In this document: positions 49,788 to 61,844 of the stretch, one piece after another
Position numbering within the stretch: the stretch's first letter is position 1
How the letters are laid out: each line of letters starts with the position of its first letter
From: Microbacterium sp. Gd 4-13
GTDB taxonomy: Bacteria; Actinomycetota; Actinomycetes; Actinomycetales; Microbacteriaceae
Assembly: GCF_003095395.1 (NCBI RefSeq)
Contig: NZ_QEIJ01000001.1
Location: forward strand, 806,001 to 870,000
DNA length: 64,000 bases
Reading direction: 5' to 3'
Program-made: the position numbers and the translations under genes
The notes under the pieces: model-generated
Database searches by the model: none
What the model was told of the DNA's origin: nothing
The model's input: only the letters and a program-made list of their open reading frames with translations

Positions 49788-51043
49788 GTCTTCGCACCGA
49801 GAACGGTCCATATTTCGGCGACTTCGGCGGGCGATACATGCCCGAGTCGCTCATCGCCGCGATCGACGAGCTGACGGCGGTCTACGAGACCGCGATCGTC
49901 GACCCGGCCTTCCTCGACGAGCTGCGTGAGCTGCTGCGCTCGTACGCCGGTCGACCCTCCGTACTCACCGAGGTTCCGCGTTTCGCCGAGCACGCCGGCG
50001 GCGGGCGGGTCTTCCTCAAGCGCGAAGACCTCAACCACACCGGCTCCCACAAGATCAACAACGTGCTCGGGCAGGCCCTGCTCACCAAGCGGCTCGGCAA
50101 GACCCGCGTCATCGCCGAGACGGGCGCCGGCCAGCACGGCGTCGCGACGGCCACGGCGGCGGCCCTGTTCGGCTTCGACTGCACCATCTACATGGGCGAG
50201 GTCGACACCGAGCGGCAGGCCCTGAACGTCGCGCGCATGCGCCTACTCGGCGCCGAGGTCGTCCCCGTGACGACCGGATCGCGCACGCTGAAGGACGCCA
50301 TCAACGAGGCCTACCGCGACTGGGTGTCGAGCGTCGAGACGACGAACTACATCTTCGGGACGGCGGCGGGTCCGCACCCGTTCCCGGCCATGGTGCGCGA
50401 CTTCCAGAAGGTCATCGGCGAGGAGGCGCGCGCGCAGTTCCTCGACGAGCTCGGACGCCTCCCCGATGCGGTGTTCGCCTGCGTCGGAGGCGGCTCGAAC
50501 GCGATCGGCATGTTCGACGCCTTCCTGGACGACGATGCCGTGCGCCTCTACGGCGTGGAGGCGGCGGGCGACGGTGTCGACACGCCCCGCCACGCCGCAT
50601 CCATCGAACGCGGCCGCCCGGGCGTGCTGCACGGCGCGAAGACGTTCGTGCTCCAGGACGAGGACGGCCAGACCGTCGAATCGCACTCGATCTCCGCCGG
50701 CCTCGACTACCCGGGGGTCGGCCCCGAGCACGCGTGGTTGTCGTCGATCGGGCGCGCCGAGTACATCCCCGCGACCGACGACGAGGCGATGCAGGCTCTG
50801 CGCCTGCTGTCGAAGACGGAGGGCATCATCCCCGCCATCGAGTCTGCGCACGCCCTCGCGGGGGCCCTCCGCATCGGCCAGGAGCTCGGCTCCGACGCCG
50901 TGATCGCGATCTGCCTGTCGGGCCGCGGCGACAAGGACATGGACACCGCCGCCCGCTACTTCGAGCTGTACGACGCCGAGAACGCTCCGGTCGTCGTGCC
51001 CGAGGCGGAGGACGACGCCAAGGGAGAGGGGATCGAGCTGTGA
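49784..51043 (+). CDS. trpB: Tryptophan synthase beta chain
   Basis: PLP enzyme joining indole and serine. The 419 residues have the PLP Lys motif [20 protein letters not shown] and [19 protein letters not shown]. The PLP-phosphate loop [12 protein letters not shown] and [11 protein letters not shown] near the C-terminus are also present. It is TrpB1-type, paired with TrpA. The last 15 residues form an acidic tail. It overlaps trpA by GTGA. Confidence 0.97.
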   Translation: MSLRTENGPYFGDFGGRYMPESLIAAIDELTAVYETAIVDPAFLDELRELLRSYAGRPSVLTEVPRFAEHAGGGRVFLKREDLNHTGSHKINNVLGQALLTKRLGKTRVIAETGAGQHGVATATAAALFGFDCTIYMGEVDTERQALNVARMRLLGAEVVPVTTGSRTLKDAINEAYRDWVSSVETTNYIFGTAAGPHPFPAMVRDFQKVIGEEARAQFLDELGRLPDAVFACVGGGSNAIGMFDAFLDDDAVRLYGVEAAGDGVDTPRHAASIERGRPGVLHGAKTFVLQDEDGQTVESHSISAGLDYPGVGPEHAWLSSIGRAEYIPATDDEAMQALRLLSKTEGIIPAIESAHALAGALRIGQELGSDAVIAICLSGRGDKDMDTAARYFELYDAENAPVVVPEAEDDAKGEGIEL

Positions 51044-51831
51044 CCTCTCGCGTCGCCGCGGCGATCGACGCCGCGCACGCAGCCGGGCGCGGCGCATTCG
51101 TCGCCTACCTGCCGGCCGGTTTCCCCGACATCCAGACCAGCATCGACGCCGCGGTGGCTCTCGCCGAGAACGGCGCGGACATCCTCGAGATCGGGCCGCC
51201 CTACAGCGACCCGGTGATGGACGGCCCGATCATTCAGGAGGCCACCCAGGTGGCCCTGGCCGCCGGCTTCCGTCTGAGCGATCTGTTCACCGTCATTCGC
51301 GAGGTCACGCGTCGCGTCGAGGTGCCGGTGCTCGTGATGACGTACTGGAATCCCGTCCTGCAGTACGGAGTCGATCGCTTCGCCGACGACCTCCTGGCTG
51401 CCGGGGGCGCGGGTCTCATCACCCCCGACATCACCCCCGACGTGGCCGAGGAGTGGATCGCCGCGAGCGAGCGCACCGGACTCGACCGCGTATTCCTGGC
51501 TGCTCCCACCTCGACCGAGGAGCGCCTCGCGCTCATCGCGCGGTCGTCGACCGGCTTCGTCTACACGGTCTCGACCATGGGCATCACGGGCGAGCGCACC
51601 GAGCTGGACGCCGCCGCGCGCACTCTCGTGGCGCGCCTGCGTGAGCACGGCGCCGAGCGCGCCTGCGTCGGCATCGGCATCTCGACCGCCGACCAGATCG
51701 AGGGCGTTCTCGAGTACGCCGACGGCGCGATCGTCGGCACCGCGCTGGTCAGGGCGTTGCGCGACGGCGGCGTCGACGGGCTCGCCGAGACCGCGAGGGC
51801 CCTGTCTGCGGGCACCGCCGATCGACTCTAG
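51040..51831 (+). CDS. trpA: Tryptophan synthase alpha chain
   Basis: Cleaves indole glycerol phosphate. The 263 residues show [20 protein letters not shown], the catalytic Glu in [20 protein letters not shown] and the second catalytic Asp region LITPDITPD. The GPPYSDP form is usual in actinobacteria. The GTG start has AGGGAGAGG upstream and overlaps the trpB stop. Confidence 0.96.
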   Translation: MTSRVAAAIDAAHAAGRGAFVAYLPAGFPDIQTSIDAAVALAENGADILEIGPPYSDPVMDGPIIQEATQVALAAGFRLSDLFTVIREVTRRVEVPVLVMTYWNPVLQYGVDRFADDLLAAGGAGLITPDITPDVAEEWIAASERTGLDRVFLAAPTSTEERLALIARSSTGFVYTVSTMGITGERTELDAAARTLVARLREHGAERACVGIGISTADQIEGVLEYADGAIVGTALVRALRDGGVDGLAETARALSAGTADRL

Positions 51832-51842
51832 ACTTCTGCTCA
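51829..51842 (+). promoter_or_regulatory. Leaderless-type -10 element for lgt
   Basis: TAGACT (51829-51834) overlaps the trpA stop codon and is seven bases from ATG 51842, one more than in the other cases. No Shine-Dalgarno sequence. Confidence 0.4.
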
Positions 51843-52843
51843 TGACGTTCGTTCCTACGAGCGCGCCTATCAGCGTGCTCGCCAGCATCCCGAGTCCGGA
51901 GATCAACCGGTTCTTCATCGGACCCGTGCCGATCCACTTCTACGCCCTGTGCATCATCGCGGGGATCGTGGCCGCGGTGTTGCTGACGAACTACCGCCTC
52001 ACCAAGCGCGGTGCCGAGCCCTGGGTCGTGATCGACATCTGCCTGCTGGCGGTGCCGCTCGGAATCATCGGCGCTCGGATCTACCACGTGCTCACGCACC
52101 CCGGCGATTACTTCGGCGAGGGCATCAACACGTGGAATCCATTCATGCCGGGCTCCGTCTGGGCGATCTGGGAGGGCGGCATCGCCATCTTCGGTGCGCT
52201 CATCGGCGGCGCGGTCGGGGCGTATCTGGGCTGCCGGTGGACGGGGATCCGCTTCTGGACCTTCGCCGACGCCCTCGCGCCGGGCCTCATCATCGCGCAG
52301 GCGCTCGGCCGTTTCGGCAACTGGTTCAACCAGGAGCTCTTCGGTCTGCCGACCGATCTGCCGTGGGGCCTCGAGATCGACAGCGACAACCCGGCGTTCC
52401 CGCCGGGTTTGCAGCCCGACACCCTCTTCCACCCCACATTCCTCTACGAGGTGCTGTGGAATCTCTTCGGCGCGCTCGTCATCATCCTCGCCGCACGAGC
52501 CTTCCACCTGCAGTGGGGGCGCGTGTTCGGGCTCTACCTGATCTGGTACGGCACAGGACGCGCGATCTGGGAGACGATCCGCATCGACCCCAGCGAGATC
52601 ATCCTCGGCCTCCGCACGAACGTGGCGGCAGCGCTCCTGGGCGTCGTCGTCGGTCTGGTCATCATGATCGTGCAGAAGCGTCGCCACCCCGGCTACGAAC
52701 CGTCGCCGTACATGCCGGGTCGCGAGGCCAAGGGTGCAAGGGCTGTACAATCGCCTGAACCCCACGACTTCGTCGACGTGAGCGAGCCGCCCGCGACAAC
52801 ATCATCCGTCGGCAGCGCCACAAGCACCTCCGTCACGAAATAA
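51842..52843 (+). CDS. lgt: Prolipoprotein diacylglyceryl transferase
   Basis: Adds diacylglycerol to the lipobox Cys of prelipoproteins in the cytoplasmic membrane. The 333 residues have about seven membrane helices. The Lgt signature [13 protein letters not shown] lies near residue 160, with [10 protein letters not shown] (catalytic His region) and [12 protein letters not shown]. The C-terminal 50 residues are a polar, Ser/Thr-rich tail, longer than in E. coli. The trpA-lgt-gltB order is usual in actinobacteria. Confidence 0.96.
   Translation: MTFVPTSAPISVLASIPSPEINRFFIGPVPIHFYALCIIAGIVAAVLLTNYRLTKRGAEPWVVIDICLLAVPLGIIGARIYHVLTHPGDYFGEGINTWNPFMPGSVWAIWEGGIAIFGALIGGAVGAYLGCRWTGIRFWTFADALAPGLIIAQALGRFGNWFNQELFGLPTDLPWGLEIDSDNPAFPPGLQPDTLFHPTFLYEVLWNLFGALVIILAARAFHLQWGRVFGLYLIWYGTGRAIWETIRIDPSEIILGLRTNVAAALLGVVVGLVIMIVQKRRHPGYEPSPYMPGREAKGARAVQSPEPHDFVDVSEPPATTSSVGSATSTSVTK
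52745..52750 (+). promoter_or_regulatory. Candidate -10 for gltBD inside lgt
   Basis: TACAAT within the 3' part of lgt, about 149 bases before the gltB ATG. It is near consensus, but its location inside a coding sequence makes it uncertain. Confidence 0.35.
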
Positions 52844-52898
52844 ATCCTTCCAGGGCCGACGTCGTCCCATCCTGAGAATCAACGTGAGGACGGCAGGT

Positions 52899-55800
52899 AT
52901 GCCTTCGAGCTCCCGTTCCGCCGCCGCCGTCGGCGGCGCGTTCCCCGCAAAGCAGGGGATGTACAACCCAGCCTTCGAGAAAGACGCGTGCGGTCTGGCC
53001 ATGGTCGCGACGCTCCGCGGCGAAGCCGGCCACGACATCGTCGAGCTGGCGCTGACGGCGCTGCGCAATCTCGAGCACCGCGGTGCGATCGGCTCCGACG
53101 CCGGCACCGGCGACGGGGCGGGCATCCTGACGCAGATGCCGGACGCTTTCCTGCGTGCCGTCGTCGACTTCGAGCTGCCTCCGATGGGGGAGTACGCGGC
53201 CGGCATGATCTTCCTGCCGATCGAGTCCGAGGCCCGCGCCGAGATGAAGGCGGGTATCGAACGAATCGCAGCGGCAGAGAACCTCGTCGTGCTCGGGTGG
53301 CGCGACGTGCCCACCGATGACGAGCACCTCGGCAAGCTCGCCTACGAGGCACGCCCGGCCTTCGAGCAGCTGTTCGTCTCCCGCCCGGCCGTCGGCGACG
53401 CCGCGGCCCTGTCGGGCATCGAGCTCGACCGTCGGGTCTACCGGCTGCGCAAGCGCGCGACCATCGAGCTCAGCGCCTACTTCGTGTCGCTGTCCAGCCG
53501 CACCCTCGGTTACAAGGGCATGGTCACGACGCTGCAGCTCGAGCCGTTCTACCCCGACCTCCAGGACGAGCGGTTCGTATCGGAGCTCGCCGTCGTCCAC
53601 TCGCGGTACTCGACCAACACCTTCCCGTCGTGGCCGCTCGCTCAGCCGCTGCGCATGCTCGCCCACAACGGCGAGATCAACACCGTCAAGGGCAACCGCA
53701 ACTGGATGCGCGCGCGTCAGTCGCAGCTCGAGTCGGAGCTGCTCGGCGACATCCGGCCTCTCCTGCCCATCTGCACCGACGGCGCCAGCGACTCGGCCTC
53801 GTTCGACGAGGTGCTCGAGCTGCTCACCCTCACCGGTCGCAGCCTTCCGCACGCGGTCATGATGATGGTCCCCGAGGCGTACGAGAAGCAGGCGACCATC
53901 GCGCCCGACCTGCGCGCCTTCTACGACTACCACTCGATGCAGATGGAGCCCTGGGACGGCCCGGCCGCGCTGATCTTCACCGATGGCACGCTCGTCGGAG
54001 CCACGCTCGACCGCAACGGCCTGCGCCCCGGTCGCTGGACCGAGACGACCGACGGTCTCGTCGTGATCGGCAGCGAGACGGGCGTGCTCGACTTCGCACC
54101 CGAGCGCATCAAGAGCCGCGGCCGCCTGCGCCCCGGACGCATGTTCCTGGTCGACACCGCGCAGGGTCGCATCGTCGACGACTCGGAGATCAAGGCGCAG
54201 CTCGCCGCACAGGAGCCGTGGCAGGAGTGGCTCGACGCCGGGCGCGTGCGCCTGTCGGAGCTGCCCGAGCGCGAGCACATCGTGCACCCGATCGCCTCGA
54301 TCACCCGTCGTCAGCGCACCTTCGGGTACACCGAGGAGGAAGTGCGCATCCTCCTGACCCCGATGGGTCAGAAGGGCGCCGAGCCGCTCGGCGCGATGGG
54401 CAGCGACACCCCCGTCGCGGTACTCAGCGAGCGACCCCGTCTTCTCTTCGACTACTTCACGCAGCAGTTCGCGCAGGTCACGAACCCGCCGCTGGACTCG
54501 ATCCGCGAAGAGGTCGTCACCTCGCTCGCACTCGGGTTGGGCCCCGAGCGCAACCTCCTGCAGTGGGGCGCCGACCACACCCGCACCGTGACGCTCGACT
54601 TCCCGGTGATCGACAACGACGAGCTCGCGAAGATCCAGCACATCGACACCGCCCTTCCCGGGCGCTCCTCGGTGACGATCCGCGGCCTCTACCGCGTCGA
54701 GGCCGGCCACAAGGGCATGCAGAAGCGCCTCGCGCAGATGTGCCGCGAGGTCGACCACGCGATCGAGGACGGCGCCGAGTTCATCGTGCTCAGCGACCGC
54801 GACTCGAACAAAGACCTCGCGCCGATCCCGTCGCTGCTCATGCTCGCGGCCGTGCATCACCACCTCATCCGCAACGAGACCCGCATGAAGGTGGGCCTCG
54901 TCGTCGAGGCGGGCGACGTCCGCGAGGTGCATCACGTCGCGACGCTCATCGGCTACGGCGCCTCCGCGGTCAACCCGTACCTCGCGATGGAGACCGTCGA
55001 GTACCTCGTGCGCGCCGGCCGCATCACCGACGTCACCCCGCAGAAGGCCGTCAAGAACCTGATCTACGGCCTCGGCAAGGGCGTGCTGAAGATCATGTCG
55101 AAGATGGGCATCTCGACGGTGTCCTCCTACGCGGGAGCGCAGGTCTTCGAGGCGATCGGTCTGTCGCAGGAGCTCGTCGACGCCTACTTCACGGGCACCG
55201 AGACGAAGCTCGGCGGAATCGGCATCGACGTCATCGCGGCCGAGAACGCCGCGCGTCACGCCTACGCCTACCCCGAGGACGCCGCCGTGCGCGCGCACGA
55301 GCGTCTGTGGACCGGCGGCGAGTACCAGTGGCGGCGTGACGGCGAGCCGCACCTGTTCAACCCCGACACGGTCTTCCGTCTGCAGCACGCCACGCGCGAG
55401 CGGCGCTACGACATCTTCCGCGAGTACACCAAGCTCATCGACGACCAGGCCCAGGAGCTGAAGACGCTGCGCGGCATGTTCGGGCTCCGTCAGGGGGTGC
55501 GCCCTCCCGTGCCGCTCGACCAGGTCGAACCGGTGTCGGCGATCGTGAAGCGCTTCTCCACCGGAGCGATGAGCTACGGCTCGATCTCCCAGGAGGCGCA
55601 CGAGACCCTCGCCGTGGCGATGAACAGCATCGGCGCGAAGTCCAACACCGGAGAGGGCGGCGAAGACGTCGACCGCCTGCTCGACCCGGTTCGCCGCAGC
55701 GCCATCAAGCAGGTCGCCTCGGGCCGATTCGGTGTGACCAGCCTGTATCTCACCCAGGCCGAGGACATCCAGATCAAGCTCGCCCAGGGCGCGAAGCCCG

Positions 55801-57471
55801 GCGAGGGCGGTCAGTTACCCCCGACGAAGGTCTACCCCTGGGTGGCGCGCACGCGTCACGCGACCGCGGGCGTCGGGCTCATCTCGCCCCCTCCGCACCA
55901 CGACATCTACTCGATCGAAGACCTCAAGCAGCTCATCTTCGACCTGAAGCGGGCCAACCCCGAGGCGCGTATCCACACGAAGCTCGTCAGCCAGTCGGGC
56001 ATCGGTGCGGTCGCCGCGGGCGTCGCCAAGGCGCTCAGCGACGTGATCCTCGTCTCGGGCCAGGACGGCGGCACGGGCGCGAGCCCGCTGAACTCGCTCA
56101 AGCACGCCGGCACGCCCTGGGAGCTGGGTCTGGCCGAGACGCAGCAGACGCTCATGCTCAACGGCATGCGCGACCGCGTGGTCGTCCAGGTCGACGGTCA
56201 GCTGAAGACCGGTCGTGACGTGATCGTCGGCGCCCTCCTCGGCGCCGAGGAGTTCGGGTTCGCGACCGCCCCGCTCGTCGTCTCTGGCTGCATCATGATG
56301 CGCGTCTGCCACCTCGACACCTGCCCGGTCGGCGTCGCCACGCAGAATCCCGTCCTGCGGTCGCGCTTCACCGGTAAGCCGGAGTTCGTCGTGAACTTCA
56401 TGGAGTTCATCGCCGAGGAGGTGCGCGAGTACCTCGCCGAGCTCGGATTCCGCTCGCTCGACGAGGCCATCGGCCACGCCGAGCTCCTCGACGTCAACGG
56501 CGCCCTCGACCACTGGAAGGCGAGCGGTCTCGACCTCGCGCCGATCCTCGAGGGCCCCCGCTTCGCGGACGACGTTCCCCGCCGCCACGGCCGGGAGCAG
56601 AACCACGAGCTGGAGGAACACTTCGACGTGCAGCTCATCGAGCGCGCGCAGGACGTGATCGCCCACGGCGGTCACGTCGAGATCGACCTGCCGATCCGCA
56701 ACACCGAGCGAGCCGTCGGAACCATGCTGGGCCACCGGGTCACGCGCGCCCACGGCGAGAACGGGCTGCCCTCCGGATCCATCGAGGTGCGCCTCACCGG
56801 CTCCGCGGGCCAGTCGTTCGGAGCGTTCATGCCCTCCGGCATCACGCTCCGCCTCGAGGGCGACTCGAACGACTACGTCGGCAAGGGGCTCTCGGGCGGG
56901 CAGATCGTGATCCGGCCGCCGCGCGATTCGGCGTTCGCCGCATCCGAGAACGTCATCGCCGGCAACGTCATCGGGTACGGCGCGACGCAGGGGTGGATGT
57001 TCCTCAACGGCGTGGTGGGGGAGCGGTTCTTCGTCCGCAACTCCGGCGCGACGGCCGTCGTCGAGGGCGTGGGCGACCACGCGCTCGAGTACATGACGGG
57101 CGGTTTGGCCGTGATCCTCGGCGCGACCGGCCGAAACCTCGGCGCGGGCATGTCGGGCGGAACGGCCTACATCTACAAGCTCGACGAGGCCCTCGTGAAC
57201 CGCGAGGCTCTCGCCTCCGGCGAGCTCGAACTCGGACCCCTCGGTTCGGGCGACGCCGAGATGCTGCGCGACCTGCTCGAGCAGCACCGAGCTGAAACGG
57301 GTTCGACCCTCGCGGGCGAGCTGCTCGACGACTTCGAGGCAGAGCTCGCCAATTTCGTCCGTGTGGTGCCGCGCGACTACGCCGCGGTGCTGCAGACGCG
57401 TCAGACCGCCGTCGACGAGGGGCTCGACCCCGACGGAGACGTGGTCTGGAGCCGCATTCTGGAGGTGACGG

Positions 57472-57479
<8 letters not shown>
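52899..57479 (+). CDS. gltB: Glutamate synthase large subunit
   Basis: NADPH-GOGAT alpha subunit, which transfers glutamine amide nitrogen to 2-oxoglutarate. 1526 residues. The Ntn amidotransferase nucleophile is Cys31 in [16 protein letters not shown], exposed after removal of a roughly 30-residue propeptide. The FMN synthase domain follows ([37 protein letters not shown]). The 3Fe-4S cluster is [12 protein letters not shown], and the GXGXG beta-helix is C-terminal. ATG 52899 has GAGGA eight bases upstream; GTG 52884 is in frame but overlaps that site. It overlaps gltD by 8 bp. Confidence 0.97.
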
Positions 57480-58938
<1,459 letters not shown>

Positions 58939-58987
58939 GCTGGCCGAGGCCTTCCACCCGACCCCCATCTTTCGGAGAAAAATACCG

Positions 58988-60436
58988 ATGAGACGCGCCA
59001 AGATCGTCGCAACGCTAGGACCCGCCACATCGACCTATGAGAGCGTTCGCGCGATCATCGACGCGGGTGTCGACGTCGCCCGTCTGAACCTCAGCCACGG
59101 CGACTACTCCGTGCACGAGGGCAACTACGCGAATGTGCGTCGGGCTGCCGACGACGCCGGCAAGCCGGTCGCGATCCTCGTCGACCTGCAGGGGCCGAAG
59201 ATCCGCCTCGGTCGCTTCTCCGACGGCCCGCACGAGCTCGCCGCCGGTGACATCTTCAAGATCACCGTCGAAGACATCGTCGGTACCAAGGAGATCGTGT
59301 CGACGACCTTCAAGGGCCTGCCGCAGGACGTGAAGCCCGGCGACTACCTCCTGATCGATGACGGCAAGGTGCGCGTCCAGGTCATTGAGACCGACGGCGT
59401 GACCGTGACGACCGAGGTCATCGTCGGCGGACCGGTCTCGAACAACAAGGGCATCAACCTCCCGGGCGTGGCCGTCAACGTGCCCGCGCTGTCGGAGAAG
59501 GACGAGGACGACCTCCGCTGGGGTCTGCGTACCGGCGCCGACCTCATCGCGCTCTCGTTCGTCCGGGATGCGTCCGACATCGAGCGCGTTCACGTGATCA
59601 TGGCCGAAGAGAACCGCACGGTTCCCGTCATCGCCAAGATCGAGAAGCCGCAGGCGGTCGACAACCTCGAGGCCATCATCGACGCGTTCGACGGCATCAT
59701 GGTCGCCCGCGGCGACCTCGGCGTCGAGCTGCCGCTCGAAGCGGTGCCGATCGTTCAGAAGCGCGCGGTGGAGCTTGCCCGCCGCATGGCGAAGCCCGTC
59801 ATCGTCGCGACGCAGATGCTCGAGTCGATGATCACGAACCCCGTGCCCACCCGCGCCGAGACCAGCGACGTCGCCAACGCCGTCCTCGACGGTGCCGACG
59901 CCGTCATGCTCTCGGGCGAGACCAGCGTCGGACAGTATCCGGTCGGCGTCGTCGAGACGATGGCTCGGATCGTCGCCTCCACCGAAGAGCACGGTCTGGA
60001 CCGCATCGCGCGTCTGACGACCAAGCCGCGCACCCAGGGCGGGGCCATCACGCTCGCCGCGATCGAGGTCGCCGAGTTCGTCGAAGCGAAGTACCTCTGC
60101 ATCTTCACCGAGTCGGGCGACTCCGCGCGCCGTATGTCGCGCCTGCGCTCTCCCATCCCGATGATCGCGTTCACGCCCGAGCCGGGCATCCGTCGCCGTC
60201 TCGCCCTCACCTGGGGCGTGCGATCGACCCTGGTCGAGCACGTCGAGCACACCGACATGATGTTCCTGCAGGTCGACGACTACTTCCTGTCCAACGACCT
60301 CGCGAAGGTCGGCGACAAGGTCATCGTCATCTCCGGTTCCCCTCCCGGAATCGCGGGGTCGACCAACGACCTGCGCGTACACAAGATCGGCGACGCCGTC
60401 CACGGCGCAGCGCCCATCTACCAGCGCGAAGCCTGA
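58988..60436 (+). CDS. pyk: Pyruvate kinase
   Basis: Transfers phosphate from PEP to ADP. The 482 residues have AKIVATLGPATSTYESVRAI, DLQGPKIRLGRF, the catalytic VIAKIEKPQAVDNLEAIID (Lys) and GIMVARGDLGVELPLEAVP, plus VATQMLESMITNPVPTRAE. The C-terminal allosteric domain is complete. ATG 58988 has GGAG ten bases upstream; the open frame to 58910 is upstream read-through. A strong terminator follows. Confidence 0.97.
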   Translation: MRRAKIVATLGPATSTYESVRAIIDAGVDVARLNLSHGDYSVHEGNYANVRRAADDAGKPVAILVDLQGPKIRLGRFSDGPHELAAGDIFKITVEDIVGTKEIVSTTFKGLPQDVKPGDYLLIDDGKVRVQVIETDGVTVTTEVIVGGPVSNNKGINLPGVAVNVPALSEKDEDDLRWGLRTGADLIALSFVRDASDIERVHVIMAEENRTVPVIAKIEKPQAVDNLEAIIDAFDGIMVARGDLGVELPLEAVPIVQKRAVELARRMAKPVIVATQMLESMITNPVPTRAETSDVANAVLDGADAVMLSGETSVGQYPVGVVETMARIVASTEEHGLDRIARLTTKPRTQGGAITLAAIEVAEFVEAKYLCIFTESGDSARRMSRLRSPIPMIAFTPEPGIRRRLALTWGVRSTLVEHVEHTDMMFLQVDDYFLSNDLAKVGDKVIVISGSPPGIAGSTNDLRVHKIGDAVHGAAPIYQREA

Positions 60437-60441
60437 TCCTT

Positions 60442-60476
60442 CGCACGGGCGTCCGGGGTTCTCGGACGCCCGTGCG
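60442..60476 (+). terminator. Stem-loop terminator after pyk
   Basis: A perfect 14-bp stem (60442-60455 with 60463-60476) and a seven-base loop, starting five bases after the pyk stop. Confidence 0.8.
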
Positions 60477-60477
60477 A

Positions 60478-60483
60478 TATGGT
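60478..60483 (+). promoter_or_regulatory. Candidate -10 for the tRNA-Leu gene
   Basis: TATGGT directly after the pyk terminator and 18 bases before the tRNA 5' end. Confidence 0.4.
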
Positions 60484-60501
60484 TCGGATGCTGAAGTGCT
60501 C

Positions 60502-60584
60502 GCCGGTGTGGCGGAACGGCAGACGCGGGGCACTCAAAATGCTCTGTCCGAAAGGGCGTGTGGGTTCGAATCCCACCACCGGCA
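60502..60584 (+). tRNA. tRNA-Leu (anticodon CAA)
   Basis: An 83-nt class II tRNA. The acceptor GCCGGTG (60502-60508) pairs with CACCGGC (60577-60583), with discriminator A. The anticodon loop CTCAAAA gives CAA, reading UUG. A long variable arm lies between TGTCCG and GGGCG, and the T arm GTGGG-TTCGAAT-CCCAC is perfect. CCA is not encoded. UUG is rare in such GC-rich genomes. Confidence 0.95.
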
Positions 60585-60672
60585 CTCCAGTGAGAAGTCC
60601 ATCATCCGTGAATTCGGTTCCTGGCTCCTTTCCCCCACCCCGGGTATCGGCGGGTATGCCGACCCCCTGTCT

Positions 60673-60685
60673 TAGGATGAATACG
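60673..60685 (+). promoter_or_regulatory. Leaderless-type -10 element for pdtaR
   Basis: TAGGAT at 60673-60678, six bases, then GTG 60685. No ribosome-binding site. Confidence 0.5.
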
Positions 60686-61302
60686 TGACTGACCTAGATC
60701 CGGGCACCGCGCCCGTGGCATCCGCCCCCCGCCGTGTCGTGGTCGCGGAGGATGAGTCGCTCATCCGCCTCGACATCGTCGAGATCCTGCGTGACAACGG
60801 CTTCGACGTCGTCGGCGAGGCGGGCGACGGCGAGACCGCGGTGCAGCTCGCCACCGAACTGCGCCCCGACCTCGTCATCATGGACGTCAAGATGCCGCAG
60901 CTCGACGGCATCAGTGCCGCGGAGCGGCTGAGCAAGAACCACATCGCCCCGGTGGTGCTGTTGACGGCGTTCAGCCAGAAGGAGCTCGTCGAGCGCGCCA
61001 GCGAGGCGGGTGCCCTCGCCTACGTCGTGAAGCCCTTCACGCCCAACGATCTGCTCCCGGCGATCGAGATCGCCCTGGCCCGCTACGACCAGATCATCAC
61101 GCTCGAGGCCGAGGTCGCCGACATGGTCGAGCGCTTCGAGACGCGCAAGCTCGTCGACCGCGCCAAGGGTCTGCTGAACGAGAAGATGGGCCTCACCGAG
61201 CCCGAGGCGTTCCGCTGGATCCAGAAAGCGTCCATGGACCGACGCCTCACGATGCAGGACGTGGCCAAGGCCATCATCGAGCAGCTCGCGCCGAAGAAGT
61301 AG
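60685..61302 (+). CDS. pdtaR: ANTAR-domain response regulator (PdtaR-like)
   Basis: A 205-residue antiterminator-type response regulator. The receiver domain (residues 16-130) has acidic Glu22/Asp23, phosphoacceptor Asp67 (VIMDVKMP), Thr94 and Lys116. The ANTAR RNA-binding domain follows (about 143-202, including DRAKGLLNEKMGLTEPEAFR). It matches the orthologue of M. tuberculosis Rv1626, which is paired with the histidine kinase PdtaS. No kinase is encoded nearby. pyk-pdtaR-thioesterase-polA synteny agrees with mycobacteria. ANTAR targets (paired hexaloops) were not found in the window. Confidence 0.93.
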   Translation: MTDLDPGTAPVASAPRRVVVAEDESLIRLDIVEILRDNGFDVVGEAGDGETAVQLATELRPDLVIMDVKMPQLDGISAAERLSKNHIAPVVLLTAFSQKELVERASEAGALAYVVKPFTPNDLLPAIEIALARYDQIITLEAEVADMVERFETRKLVDRAKGLLNEKMGLTEPEAFRWIQKASMDRRLTMQDVAKAIIEQLAPKK

Positions 61303-61324
61303 CGCGGCCTCGCCAGAGCCTCAC

Positions 61325-61357
61325 AAGAACGGATGCTGAGAACCAGCATCCGTTCTT
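61325..61357. terminator. Bidirectional terminator between pdtaR and the thioesterase gene
   Basis: A 14-bp stem (61325-61338 with 61344-61357) with loop AGAAC, followed by a short T-rich run on the + strand. Its last base coincides with the last base of the minus-strand thioesterase stop codon. Confidence 0.8.
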
Positions 61358-61788
61358 CATTTCTGCGGTGCGTCCTTGATGTGGTTCGTGATGCGGACCG
61401 TCGAGCAGCGTCGTCCCTGCTCGTCGGTCACGACGATCTCGTGGACCGTGATCGAACGACCGAGGTGGATCGGCGTACACACTCCCGTCACGATGCCCGA
61501 GGTGGCTGATCGCGTGTGGGTGGCGTTGATGTCCACGCCGACAGCGAGCCTGCCCGGACCGGCGTAGAGGTTCGCGGCCATCGACCCCAGCGACTCGCCG
61601 AGCACGACGTACGCGCCCCCGTGGAGCAGGCCGACCGGCTGGGTATTGCCCTCGACGGGCATGGTGGCGACCGCTCGTTCCACCGTGAACTCGACCCACT
61701 CGAAGCCCATCTTCTCGGCGAGGGAGCCCATTCCGCGCCCCCGCACCCATTCGAGACCGGCGGAGGAGTCGGAAACGGTCTCGGTCAT
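61357..61788 (-). CDS. Hotdog-fold thioesterase (PaaI/MenI-like)
   Basis: A 143-residue acyl-CoA thioesterase-like protein. The hotdog active-site motif is GLLHGGAYVVLGESLGSMAA, followed by DINATHTRSATSGIVTGVC and a final strand pair. The substrate is unknown; it could be a menaquinone-path or phenylacetate-type thioesterase. ATG 61788 has GAAGG upstream. It is divergent from polA across 55 bp and convergent with pdtaR. Confidence 0.88.
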   Translation of the reverse strand: MTETVSDSSAGLEWVRGRGMGSLAEKMGFEWVEFTVERAVATMPVEGNTQPVGLLHGGAYVVLGESLGSMAANLYAGPGRLAVGVDINATHTRSATSGIVTGVCTPIHLGRSITVHEIVVTDEQGRRCSTVRITNHIKDAPQK

Positions 61789-61831
61789 GGTCGCCTTCGC
61801 TCGGTGACGGATGAGTGTCGTCGGGCCTCGT

Positions 61832-61844
61832 TAGCATTGACGAG
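61832..61844 (+). promoter_or_regulatory. Leaderless-type -10 element for polA
   Basis: TAGCAT at 61832-61837, six bases, then GTG 61844. It is also the only plausible polA promoter in the 55-bp divergent gap. Confidence 0.45.

Noticed and set aside
52833-55601. 922-residue minus-strand frame opposite gltB
   Set aside because: Shadow of gltB; composition typical of antisense reading and no recognisable domain.
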